A stretch of 64,000 nucleotides of DNA from Viridothelium virens (Eukaryota; Ascomycota; Dothideomycetes; Trypetheliales; Trypetheliaceae). Shown here piece after piece: positions 23,142 to 33,906 of this stretch (the first letter of the stretch is position 1; each line of letters begins with the position of its first letter). The stretch spans positions 1 to 64,000 of the forward strand of contig ML991788.1 of the NCBI GenBank assembly GCA_010094025.1, written 5' to 3'. Below the pieces are notes generated by a model that worked only from the letters and a program-made list of their open reading frames with translations, made no database searches and was not told the origin of the DNA. Made by a program: the position numbers and the translations under genes.

Positions 23142-23741
23142 TCAAGAAATAGCCACGTAAAACCCTATTGGGCATCCCTTCTCCCTCGTCTGCTCAAACT
23201 CAAAATACGTATCATTACTACACAACGCCCCACTCACCGTCACCGCCTCCGTCTGCCCCGGCTGAACCCCACAGCTCCCCACATTCAACACGTACGCGTT
23301 CCCCGGCACCAGCTTCGCGGCGGGCGGGCTCGGCCCACTCGCCGGCTGCGTCTCATACGTTGTCCCCGGATTCGCGCCCGCCCCATACGCATACCCGTTA
23401 AAGACAAAATCGCCGGGTCCTGCGAATGAATAGAACGCCGTCGTCTGTTCATGGGTAGGAAAGAGGAACGCGAGCAGGCACGTCTTGTTGATGGCGGAAG
23501 GAGGGATCTCGAGGTTGAAGATGGTGCAGAAGTCCGACGGGGTGACTTTGGCGAGGGTGGTGTTGCCGAAGGCGCGGGTGGGTTGCTGGGCGGAGATGGG
23601 GATGATGAGGGAGGGGGAGAGGGCGGAGTCAGGGAGGGTGCCGTTCGTGGGACAGGAAGTGTCGCAGTTGCCCATTTTGAAGGGGGTGGTGAGGGTAGGG
23701 ATGGTGGCGAGGAGAATAGAGATGAGGGCGAGGTTCTTCAT
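23142..23741 (-). CDS. Secreted But2 C-terminal-domain-like protein
   Basis: Intronless protein of 199 aa with a signal peptide (MKNLALISILLATIPTLT). The C-terminal part from about residue 60 resembles the But2 domain of secreted fungal proteins. It has CLLAFLFP, then a Gly-rich loop near FNGYAYGAGANPGTTYET, then LNVGSCGVQPGQ. It closes with FEFEQTREKGCPIGFYVAI. There are six Cys in the mature region. The domain is known from ascomycete cell-wall or secreted proteins; its biochemical role is unsettled. Strong GC-ending codon bias gives a long antisense open frame that I reject. Confidence 0.7.
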   Translation of the reverse strand: MKNLALISILLATIPTLTTPFKMGNCDTSCPTNGTLPDSALSPSLIIPISAQQPTRAFGNTTLAKVTPSDFCTIFNLEIPPSAINKTCLLAFLFPTHEQTTAFYSFAGPGDFVFNGYAYGAGANPGTTYETQPASGPSPPAAKLVPGNAYVLNVGSCGVQPGQTEAVTVSGALCSNDTYFEFEQTREKGCPIGFYVAIS

Positions 23742-25046
23742 GATAGTTCGTGATTTTGAGAGGGATTGGATTGAGGGCTTGAAAGGGTGGAAATTTAAGT
23801 AGAAAACCGGAGATCACAGTACCTTTCTGGCTTTATACCTACCAGCTCCGAAGCTGGAGACTGGACAGGAGCGGGCAGGCTTCGCTAGCGTAGCTCTTGT
23901 AAATTATTAACATCTGTTATGACGCAATATATGCCATTTCTCTAAATAAATCGTAGGATTTGACTGCACGATGACATCTTGACCAGCCCGAGAGGCTTGC
24001 TGCGATAATCTTCAGGCTGCTTAAATCTAGCTCCATGTGATACAAGGCACGAAGCTGAGGCGCGAATACGGTCAAGGTCGCAATAGAAGAAACGAGGACT
24101 CGCCCTGCTCAGCGATTAACAATCTGCAGGAACGGCCGAATTTCCCAGCTTCCCATAAGTCTCTCAGAATTCACGGTGGGAAGGCTACCAATCGGAAGCA
24201 CACGTCCCTTTCAAGTCCCAGGGTTTGGTGGACCTAAGTTGTAGCTGCCACCGGATTTCTGCGGATGACGCATGACAAGCGTAGCACAGGCTGTGGAAGC
24301 GATAGAGCCGGTGAGGGAGAGCTACGAGATTGGGAAAGCTTCGCGAGTCAGTTGGGAATATATCACGATTGAAATCATTTCCTGGATGTGGAAGCTGACC
24401 TGTAACTTGTCATGTAGCGGATAGATTCAAGAAACCCATTGAAGAAATTGTTATCGCAACTGTAACAGAACATTCTGGAAAACGTCGACGATAGGCAACA
24501 GCAGGATCTGAGATAGGGAATGTCGGTACTATCAGACACAGCTGAGTTTTTTGCCCGCCACGTTTGTGGGGTTTCCTCGGTAAATTCATTTAAGGTCAGA
24601 TAGAGAGCTTAACAGGATATTGAACAAGAACCTGTGAAGGACCTTCCTGATGTCATATTTTAGCCTTTCACATTTTGGGCTGGTTGTAATGATTGAAGCC
24701 TGAGGCACTCACTTTGATCGTGGTTGTGGTCCGCCGATATTTCTTTATTGCACCCTCTAGTGACGCTGAAGATACATCTAAAGCCGGGTAGCCTGGAGCC
24801 GAATAGAAGGCTTTAGAAGGTCTTACCGTTGATTGACTAGTCCCAGACTTCCTTGCCCTTAGTGTCGGTCTCACAGAGATCAGAAACTCCTTGGAGAGTT
24901 GACTTTTGCAACTAAGAACTGGACTAAGAGCCGGATAGTTGAGTACCTTTGGGACTGGTCCTACCGGAGTGCGTTGGTACCACCAGAACTCAAAGAACGG
25001 GAGACAACTATTCTCAAGAATCAATCCGGACGAAATCTTCCAAGGT
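23742..25046. other. Intergenic, no supported gene
   Basis: About 1.3 kb between the But2-like start and the GCP5 stop. Short frames only. The minus-strand open frame at 24668-25318 runs into the GCP5 gene in another frame and is a shadow there. Confidence 0.45.
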
Positions 25047-27724
25047 TCACGTCCGCTCAAGCTTCTCCGCAAGCACTTGCCAGCTTGGCTCACCCTTGGC
25101 TCTACTGACTCCTCTGAGGCCAGCGGCGATGAAATGATGTAGCTCGTCGAATTGCTTGAGCATCTGCCGAAGAGATTCCAAGTAAGGCAAAGCTGGCTGA
25201 CTCTCAACACCATCTCTCGTGACTTGTTTGTCCTCGTCGGACTCGTCGGAACTTTCATCTTGCTTGTCATTCCACTGTTCATGCTGCCTTGACATCCTTC
25301 CGCCTCCTGCATGATCATCGAGTGAAGAGTCAGAGGGTTGCTTTGAGTCGCCCCTCGTCAGCTTTGTAGATTTGGTGTATTGCGCTTGAGAGAAGGCGGC
25401 GCAGAGATCAAGCATGGACATGATGGCTCGATAGATTGGTTCAAGATTCTTGGTCAAGAGGCACTGCGCAGCGAGATGTTCAACGTATCTCTGATGAATC
25501 TCAATCATAGCATCGATGTCCTCTGCAGCCGCCAGACGTGCACGCATTCTTACCGTAGAGCTTGCTAGAGCGGTTTCTGTGATGTATGCGTGGAATACGT
25601 TTGCGAACCAAAGCAGCCGGTGACGAAGTGAGTAGGCGAGTTTTGTGCCAATATGAAGCGCGGGAGATGGAAGCACAAGCCTTCCGAGAGAGCATTTGGC
25701 ATACAGCACCTGCAGGAGTAGACTGAATACTTGTTGGTAGGTGACAAGGGTAGGTTTGCGAATGATGTTCATAATTGGCCAAGGATATGCATAGTCAATA
25801 GCAAAGGCTCCGAGATCTGAGAGGTTGCCAGCGCTGGTGACCAAATTCTTCCTGGACCTCGTGTGAACAGATATACGCTGGATATCTATTGTTGGGATAA
25901 CTCCAAAAATAGATCGAGCCAGATCAGTCAGAAGAAATCGATCATTCCAGATTCTTTTTCTTCTTCGCAGGCGCTCAAAAATGCTCACGGAGAAGTCCAG
26001 AAAGACGGTACCGTCTTTTGAAAAGTAGATACATTCAAATGCATCAAGTGTTCTCCATAACCCACATCGCTGATCAAGCTGGTCATGAAGTTTTTGGACG
26101 GATGAGTGATAATGATGTTTCACCCATTGCTGATAGGCAATAGAAAAGACCTCAGCGAAAGGAGCAATAGACACCTCCGCGTTCTCACCCACTACACTCT
26201 CGTAATTAAGGTCCGACGTGGAGTTTTCCTCGGGGGATTCGAATTGAAGGAGTTCATCATTACCAATGGCCTTCAAGAAAGCTACGCTCTTGCCGGCGTT
26301 AAAGATTTTTCGGGCCGTCGATCGCACAAAGGTAGGCGCATGGGGGTTCCCATGGGATGGTTCACGTAGCTCGTATCGTTCAGACCAGAGACAAGAAAAA
26401 TCGCAGTCCTCACTAGCCACGGACACAAAAAAGGTCCTATCGTCTGAATCGATTTCACCATCTTCCATCCACTGTCTGACAAGCCCAAGATAGGTCTGGA
26501 GACACTCAAAAAATATTTGAGCAAAGAATTCAAAGCTTTTAGCATCGCCTAGCATTTGGGAATTGCATGCCTGCTTGTAGAGATGCTCTATGCAGGAGTA
26601 GTGAGGACCGCACGTTTCTGGCGGAATTCGGCCTGCAAGTTCGGCCAGTTCGAGGAGACATGAGACATTTGATTGAACTTCAGAGAGTGTTGCCTGTAAG
26701 CTGACGACGACTGAACTTGATGAATCGACAAATCGTTGCTCGATGCGCGCCAAGCTTTGTTGGAATTGATGTAATCTGCATTCGACCGCGTAGTAGAAAG
26801 TTTGCAGTAAGGGAACGGAGCTCGTAGTGTGAAGTCGTCGACGGAGCTTATTCAATACGGAGCCGATTTTGGCGAAGTGCGATAAAAGTTGGTTTAGGGT
26901 CGGTATCGAAATATGCTCAATCGAATATTGGGAGTTGTACTGAACAGATGCGTCGTGCTGGTCAAGGCTGAAAAGATGGGTAACCAAGCCAGACAGCATG
27001 AATAGACACTCTCGAACGGCTTGCAACTCCGTGATCTGATTCGTCGTTTGCGTCCAGAATTGGGATTTCTCGACAGCTTCCAAGCCGGCATGGTTAGCCA
27101 CAACAACATGCCGTTCAGCAGCTTCCAAGGGGTCATCGTCGGCGGTAGTAGACGAGGGCCTCTCTCGGACTACTCTGCTAGCCTCGTCGCCATTCAAGTT
27201 GTGGACGTCATCTGACGATTCATCGCTATAATTGGGTTCATCCCAGATGTCCTTTTCAGTCAAGGGGTCTTCCGCAAGAATCTTAGCCCACGTAAGAGCG
27301 AGTGGAGACTCCGGAGGCTGCAACAGATCAAGATCCTCGATTCTTGATTTATTGACTGGACGATCCGATAAATGCAAAAGTAGAGAGAGTATCTCGGGCT
27401 TCCACCGATGGGATAAACGATCGAGCTTTGCTAGTCGAGTCTTTAAGGTGTCGGCCAGTCGCTCATTATCGAGAACCCGGTATTTCTCATCCAGACCTTC
27501 CAGCTTGGCCCGGATATCAAATTGATTGACTCGTCCATAGCTGTGGTTTTTTAAAGTCCTGAGACTTGCGTCCCTGTGTGCCTTGATTCTTCTTGGATTT
27601 TCCTGCGCTCATTTTAATTTAAATATACAAAAGTGGGAGTAAGATCACAGACCTTTTCTCCGAGGCCAAGGATAGTGACAACCAATTCTTCTGTGAGCGC
27701 ACTGACTGTTGCTGCATGAGCCAT
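25047..27724 (-). CDS. GCP5: Gamma-tubulin complex component 5 homologue (GCP5/Mod21)
   Basis: Spindle-pole-body protein of 875 aa from exons 27724-27653 and 27602-25047 (50-nt intron). The start MAHAATVSALTEELV and the following RVNQFDIRAKLEGL and LKTRLAKLDRLSHRWKPEIL blocks are typical of filamentous fungal GCP5. The Spc97/Spc98 core is seen as VRECLFMLSGLVTHLF and YYAVECRLHQFQQSL. A C-terminal half follows with RSIFGVIPTIDIQ, LRHRLLWFANVFHAYI and IHQRYVEHLAAQCLL. GCP4-6 proteins help assemble gamma-tubulin rings for microtubule nucleation. An acidic, Ser-rich insert (about residues 800-830) lies near the C-terminus. The gene is complete and divergent from the mannosyltransferase gene 263 bp away. 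Confidence 0.9.
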
Positions 27725-27987
27725 TGTGTTGCCATCATTTTTGACATATCTTCAAGATGCGACGCGACAAGACAAAGTATGGGTGACGCGTTCGTCCCTT
27801 CGGCTTATCGATACGAGCTGCATGATTCGTGGAAACAAGGATCAGTGGTTTTTGAGGCCAACCGCTGCTAAGCTGCTTCGACGCCACACCTCAGGACCCT
27901 TTGCCGTCGCCTAACTCCTTCGAGATTTTGACGTTCTACAAAATACAAACAGGTCTTGGCATTCTCGTTCCCTTCTGCCCTCATGCC
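27725..27987. promoter_or_regulatory. Bidirectional promoter, GCP5 / GT15
   Basis: 263 bp between the two start codons of divergent housekeeping genes. No gene and no specific motif seen. Confidence 0.45.
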
Positions 27988-29311
27988 ATGGCCTTGTCGA
28001 GGCCCGTACGGGTCCTGGCGGCCATTGCTGCTCTGCTGTTCATCTTCTCTATCCTCCAGATGTTAAGAACACCGGTCAAGTTAACGCCACCAAGCTTTGG
28101 CAGTTCGAAAGATAACCCCAAAGATCAGGATGCATGGCGGGATCCCAATTTAGACCGTAAGAAAATGAATTCCTACTTCACAGATCTTCAGAATTGACTA
28201 TGTGCAGCTGCCGACGAACCTTCAGAACCGCTCCGGAGAGTAGATGGTGACAATTATTCCCCAAACAATCCCAACTCCGATCGCATCAATGCTACGATTC
28301 TCTCCCTTGTCCGCAACTCTGAGCTCCCTCAACTTCTCATGTCCATGCGAGATCTTGAACGAACCTTCAACTCCAAGTTCAATTACCCCTGGACCTTCTT
28401 TAACGACGAGCCCTTCACGGAAGAATTCAAGCGGCGCACATCAGCCGAAACTGCCGCTCAAGTCCGCTATGAACAGATCCCAAAAGAACACTGGGAGGTT
28501 CCTTCGTGGATCAACATGGACCTTTTCGAAGAAAGTGCCAATATCCTCAAGGAGCAAGACGTCCAGTATGCGCACATGCTCTCCTACCACCAGATGTGCC
28601 GGTGGAACAGCGGGCTGTTCTACAAGCATCCGGCCCTCGCCGACTACCGCTACTACTGGCGAGTGGAACCCAATGTCCATTTCTTCTGCGATATTGACTA
28701 CGACGTCTTCCGCTTCATGGAGGACCACAACAAAACGTACGGTTTCACCATCAACCTCTATGACTCCCCGGAGTCGCTACCCACGCTCTGGCCCGAGACC
28801 ATCAAGTTCCTCGCTTCGGATGCGAATAACAAACTCATGCATCCCGAGAACGCAATGCTGTGGCTGCAGGACAAGGAGAGGCGGCCGAAACATAATGAAA
28901 AGGCGAATGGGTACAGTACCTGTCATTTCTGGAGCAATTTTGAGATCGGCGATATGGAGTTTTGGAGGAGTGAGGCGTATGAGAAGTACTTTGAGCATTT
29001 AGATCGTGCGGGCGGGTTCTTCTACGAGCGATGGGGGGATGCGCCGGTGCATAGTATTGCGTTGGGATTGTTTGAGGACCGGAATCGGATTCATTGGTGA
29101 GTTCGAACCCACTTTCGATAACAGGAACAAGAGAATGAGCTGACGTGGCAGCAGGTTCCGAGATATCGGATATCAACATATCCCCTTTTTCAATTGCCCG
29201 AACTCACCCAAGTGTAAGGGTTGTGTGACCGGTCGATTTACGGATGGTGAAGCGTGGCTGAATAAGGAGGATTGTCGACCGAACTGGTTTAAATATGTGG
29301 GTATGAATTAA
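27988..29311 (+). CDS. Golgi alpha-1,2-mannosyltransferase, KRE2/KTR family (GT15)
   Basis: Type II Golgi membrane enzyme of 404 aa. It would add alpha-1,2-mannose from GDP-mannose to O- and N-linked glycans. Exons are 27988-28156, 28208-29096 and 29155-29311. A short cytoplasmic N-terminus is followed by one helix (VLAAIAALLFIFSIL, about residues 9-23) and a stem. The catalytic part begins at INATILSLVRNSEL and has KFNYPWTFFNDEPF, YHQMCRWNSGLFYKHPAL and YRYYWRVEPNVHFFCDIDYD. It continues with CHFWSNFEIGDMEFWRS and GDAPVHSIALGLF. The Cys-rich end FFNCPNSPKCKGC is also typical. An ATG five bases upstream in another frame is ignored because the chosen one gives the membrane anchor. Confidence 0.95.
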
Positions 29312-29766
29312 GCGTCTTTGCCACGAGGAGGTGTTTCTGGTTACTTGTAAAAGACACACTGAAAATCGTAGATATATGCATAGAAGGAGTCGGCGCTTGT
29401 AAATTAGGAAGGAGATGGAGCTTTCAGGAACATTGTTATAACCTTGTAATCTAGCCTTGAAGCGGTTCCTTTTGCATACTGTATGCAATTAGAAGTCATG
29501 AAATGAGACTACTTCAAAGCGCGACGAGATCTAGAGACACGCCTCTGGGATACATTTGTCGAGATTGGCAGTACGAAGCCGCGAGGTCTGTACATGGTTT
29601 TTATTTTTGAGACTACAGGAATGATGAGCATGCCCAAATTTACACAGAACCAGTTCTCTGACCACTGTATCTTCGTGATATTACACGTTCTGCACTCCAT
29701 CCGCGGCTCCATCGACCCCAACTCTCGTGATAGATGCCATTTATTGAGAAATACTGCATCATCGTA
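29312..29766. other. Convergent spacer
   Basis: About 455 bp between the ends of the mannosyltransferase (plus) and COX6 (minus). Only shadow frames; presumably the two 3' untranslated regions. Confidence 0.5.
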
Positions 29767-30477
29767 TCATGTGTCCCTCTCATCGGGGTACATGTGCTCT
29801 TTTAGATTCACACCTAGCTCCTCCCTTATGGGTTCTAGCTCTTTTAGATAATCCTCGTATTGCATCTGATTCTCGACCTTGGCCTTGATACCCTCAAAAA
29901 TCCGTACAGCGGTGGGGAAGTCATTCACTCGTCGGGCGGCTCTTAAAGCAGCAGTGACGACGGTAGGAGAGGGAACAAGGTCGTATGCAAAGGCATTGTT
30001 GAGGTTACGCTATGTCATGACTTGTTAGTCTCTCGGAACATAGCTAGCGCGATAACGAAACACAGAAAGCTGAGAGAGCTCACCTGGAGCTCGAAGACAT
30101 CTTGCACGCCATTAAATTCGTTTTCATATCTGTTGCGATAGCTTGAATTAGCTTCTGCATTCCTGATAGGGTCTCAATGGCCAGCCAGCAACAATTTTTT
30201 GTCGAATTGCCGAGCCAAGCCATTGAACCACGTGTCCAACTTTGGCCTGTCATCTATACCTTGCAGTGAATTCCTCGAAAGTCTCCTCTCCATGTTCACC
30301 AGACAATTTTGGGGCGCTGGTACTGAATGCGTAGCATCCCGTGGCCGAGAGACTGGCCTTAGAGCCGCAGGCGAGTAAAGGTAGTCGTCGGGCAGGCGAA
30401 ACGGGTCGAGGCGTGAAGAAGGATGCAGGTGTGCCGCGTGCGCGAGCAGCAACGCGCAGAAGCTGTGTCGAGGACAT
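29767..30477 (-). CDS. COX6: Cytochrome c oxidase subunit VI (COX6; mammalian Va)
   Basis: Nuclear-encoded subunit of respiratory complex IV on the matrix side of the inner mitochondrial membrane, 168 aa. Exons: 30477-30260, 30129-30084 and 30009-29767, with introns of 130 and 74 nt. The N-terminus is rich in Arg, Ala and Ser (an import sequence of about 45 residues). The conserved core follows: ETFEEFTARYENEFNGVQDV, then FELQRNLNNAFAYDLVPSP, RAARRVNDFPTAVRIFEGIK, and YEDYLKELEPIREELGV at the end. The middle exon is only 46 nt. The gene is complete. It is divergent from the elongase gene. Confidence 0.97.
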
Positions 30478-31373
30478 GGAAATGGTCGAGTGGCGGCAGA
30501 GTGGGAGATTTGGCGGTGGGAGTAATGGGATTGGAGTGAGACGTTCGGTCTGGCGAGGTCAGGTACAGAGTGACTTCGCTGGCGGAATCAGGGGAGGCGG
30601 GAGTTGCCGGGCGACGTCAGTGTGAAACCACTTTTTTTTCTTTCGTCTTACAAGAATTTCAACCGCAGCTATGTGCTAATCGTAGAGATGAAATACTTGA
30701 AAGGTCTTCTGTATCATTCACCGATTCCAGACAGTCTAATTGGCGGATCCTGGGGAGAACAGCAATTGTCCAAAGATAGTAGGCTATCGACACATGGCGG
30801 TGTTTGTGATTGGCTCATTACGATATCTGTTAATCGCAAAAGTTATATCTACTGGTACATACTGTGATCCCAAGATCGCAATCCTCTCATATCATGTGAA
30901 TCTCTCCCAAGCGACAGTCACCACCCGAGGCATGGTCTTCCTCCTTAAGCCAATAACCACTAGGATTGGTTCATCTCGCGACTGGCGCTGAAATATTCCA
31001 ATTTCCGAGCTGCCGACCCCCCTATCACCCATCCGCATTTCCTCAACATCAAGCCCGACTACCTTCTTCCCCCATTCCTCCTCCTTAAACTCAATTCTCT
31101 TTCACAGTCGCTCCTTTGCCTAATCTTTGATGCAACGACGGGATTAGGATCCGAACGTTTGGTCGAACCGCGATTCTTTTGCTCCTGGACCCTGCATCTG
31201 TAGATCCCCCACACCGGTGTCCTCACGCCTCAACAGCTACAGCTGAGTAAACAGAAAAAGTCCGACTCAGCCTCCAACTTCATCCGCTGACCGAACAATC
31301 CTTTGCCACTCCTCTTCGCCTTCGACCTCTTTTTGCAGTTTAATTCACTTCTTTTCAGTTCATTGTCATTGAA
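30478..31373. promoter_or_regulatory. Divergent region COX6 / ELO
   Basis: 896 bp without a supported gene. The 300 bases before the elongase ATG are pyrimidine-rich, as in many ascomycete promoters and 5' leaders. Confidence 0.45.
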
Positions 31374-32665
31374 ATGGACTCGACACCATCATGGCTCGAA
31401 ATCGGTCCTCCGACTCTCGACCGTCCTTTCGGCCTTGCCCTCTGGCCGGTCTTCTCTAAAGTCTTCAGTACCGTCATGGGTTTCAAGCCTGATGAATTCC
31501 GCTTCAAGCCGGGGCAGACGCTTCTCAGCACCTTTCCAGCTTGCGCGACTCTCCTCATCTCCTACTATATCGTCGTCTTCGGCGGACGCGAAGCCATGCG
31601 GAGCAGGCCGGCTGTGCAGCTGCAGGGACTTTTCAAGATTCACAACTTTGGCTTGACTGTCATAAGTGGAGTTCTTTTGGTGTTGTTTCTGGAGCAATTG
31701 ATTCCTGAATTGGTCAGGAATGGAGTCTTTCATGCAATTTGCCATCGGGATGGCGGATGGACGGATAAGTTTGTCATTTTGTATTATGTGAGTGTCTCCA
31801 CCGTATGCAGGAGATCGCATAGATGTTACTCGGGGCAAACTTCATCATTGCTAACGCGCCGGCCAGATGAACTATCTTACAAAGTATCTTGAACTGCTGG
31901 ACACGGTGTTCTTGTTCCTCAAGAAAAAGCCTCTGAGTAGGTCTACAATCCGACCGTTGACTATTTTAGAATGACTACTAATTTCCAAAGCTTTCCTTCA
32001 CACCTATCACCATGGCGCAACGGCTCTCCTTTGCTACACTCAACTTGTCGGCCACACTTCCGTCTCCTGGGTCCCCATCACTCTCAACCTCATGGTCCAC
32101 GTGGTCATGTACTGGTACTACTTCCAATCTGCACGGGGCATCCGCATCTGGTGGAAGAAATACATCACCGTCATGCAAATCATCCAATTCGTCATTGATC
32201 TCGGTAAGCCTTCCCTGCCCCCACCCATCCCCCTCCTCTTCTTCTCCCCCCTTCTAACCTTTCCTCTCTCCTCTCACAGGCTTCGTCTACTTCGCCTCCT
32301 GGACCTACTTCACCTCGACCTACTTCCCCCACCTCCCCAACCTCGGCTCTTGCTCCGGCGAGGAGTTCGCCGCCATCGCCGGCATCTGCATCCTCTCCTC
32401 CTACCTCGTCCTCTTCATCGGCTTCTACATCTCCACCTACACCAAGCCCGCCTCGCAGCAGCAGAAGATCAAGAGGAGGGGTCGCACTACCAGTGCGCTG
32501 GTCGAGATGAAGGACGAGAAGGTGCCGACGGTGGGTGAGGCCCGTAGAAGGTTGAGCAATAGCTGGGCTGGGAAGGAGGCAAGCCGGGATGGGTTTGCGA
32601 CGGGGAATGAGAAGGTGAATGGGACGCCTGGGAGCACGAGGGTGACGAGGAGCAGGAAAGCATAG
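31374..32665 (+). CDS. Fatty acid elongase (ELO family)
   Basis: Endoplasmic-reticulum condensing enzyme of 360 aa that joins malonyl-CoA to a long acyl-CoA for sphingolipid-type very long chains. Exons are 31374-31787, 31867-31936, 31991-32203 and 32280-32665; phases close exactly. Family motifs in order are [17 protein letters not shown], the histidine box HTYHH (residues 165-169), [15 protein letters not shown], and [14 protein letters not shown]. Six to seven hydrophobic segments are visible. The C-terminal tail is hydrophilic and Lys/Arg-rich, ending TRSRKA, and could carry a basic ER-retention signal. It is nearer yeast ELO2/ELO3 than animal ELOVLs by layout. The second exon is only 70 nt. 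Confidence 0.95.
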
Positions 32666-33279
32666 ATGCGAGGGATTGGTTAGAATTTGCTGCTGCAGTC
32701 TATAGGGTTTGGGGATGTTGCGGCTTCGGGGATTGAGAGGGAGACGCGGAGTGGGTGAGGTTAGGAAAGCAGTGCTACTTAATGGCTCGGTGGGATCAAA
32801 GGTAGATTTTGGGGCATTCTATTATCGTGAGCTCAATAGAGTGGGAGGGGTACTTGCTTGGTGGCTAACTGATGGGTAGCAGACGATGTCTCACGGCATG
32901 GCATGGTTTGATATGTGAGGAGCATACTTCCCTGACGGGTTTCATTCCGCGATTCTGCGCGGGTTCGCTGTTCTTCTTTTGTTCATAGGGCTTACTTCCT
33001 TGTAATAGATATTAGATCCTTGGTAGAGGATGCTTGTGCAGCCGGACGAGTGGGTAATTAAGAATCTATTTTGTACTATTAGTCACCACACGCGAAGAAA
33101 TACTAAAGATTTCATCCATATGTCGACAATTCCCTAAGATAACTCAAAACTCGAAAATATGCTTACGTTCACACCGTTGCCTATAAGTATCATGGGCGAC
33201 TCAGGCCGTGGAATTCAGACTCACACCCACTCCTGTACCTCCCGTCTCGATCTCCATTCCGTCCAGTTCCGTCTGGCGA
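32666..33279. other. Intergenic
   Basis: About 600 bp with no gene seen. It probably contains the 3' end of the elongase transcript and the promoter, and maybe a missed 5' exon, of the small gene that follows. Confidence 0.4.
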
Positions 33280-33906
33280 ATGCCCTGCCCCGAATTCTTC
33301 GCCATCCATCCGCCAGCCGTTTCTACCCGCGGCAACTCCACCGATGCATTCATATCCTTTCGCCTTGGCCCTCCTGTCTTCCCCGTCCGACCCAGCCTCA
33401 TCCTAACCCACCAAGAAGCTGTAGATATCAAACCAACCGCCGCTGCTCTCAGCTCAGTTCGTAGCCAATCTCCAACTCCGCTGGGTGATGACGGTCTATT
33501 TAGGGGTGTCGATATAGGAGATGATCCTGATGATAATTTCCCTAAGATATGGGAGATCTATTGGGACTATGAAGTACGCGATTAGAGACAGAAAATAGCT
33601 TTTAGATTTTCGAAGAGTACTTGTTGCCTCTTGCACTCATTGAACGACACGTAGAAAAGCAAATGTGCCTGTAAGATCTATAAAGAAGCTAGGGGCGATC
33701 CATTACCCAGGCGGCACAAACCGCTGTATCGGCCTGGCTACTCTTACGCATCGATGGTTTGGGAAAGACCTATGAACGGGAAGTTAAGAAAGGGTCATGG
33801 GAAAAAGAGGGATGATAATGCGTCTCTGCGTGGAGACGGAGGTAGTGTTCGGCCAAAGTTGCTTGTCCACATTCCCCTACGTTATATGACAATTTGGGGC
33901 TCATAG
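33280..33906 (+). CDS. Hypothetical protein, two exons
   Basis: Two frames join without a frame change: 33280-33573 and 33655-33906, across an 81-nt GTACGC..ACACGTAG intron, giving 181 aa. Exon 1 encodes an acidic end (GDDPDDNFPKIWEIYWDYE). Exon 2 encodes a basic, aromatic stretch with KSKCACKIYKEARGDP and YRPGYSYASMVWERPMNGK. No signal peptide, no membrane helix and no known domain. The open frame extends 31 codons upstream of the chosen ATG, so another 5' exon is possible. It is the only coding-like object in a desert of more than 5 kb. Could also be a relic. Confidence 0.4.

Noticed and set aside
24668-25318. Minus-strand open frame of 216 codons
   Set aside because: Its upstream half overlaps the GCP5 end in another frame and it has no domain.
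29095-29112. GTGGGTTCGAACTCAC-like T-arm on the minus strand
   Set aside because: It lies at the second intron of the mannosyltransferase and no acceptor, D or anticodon arm surrounds it.
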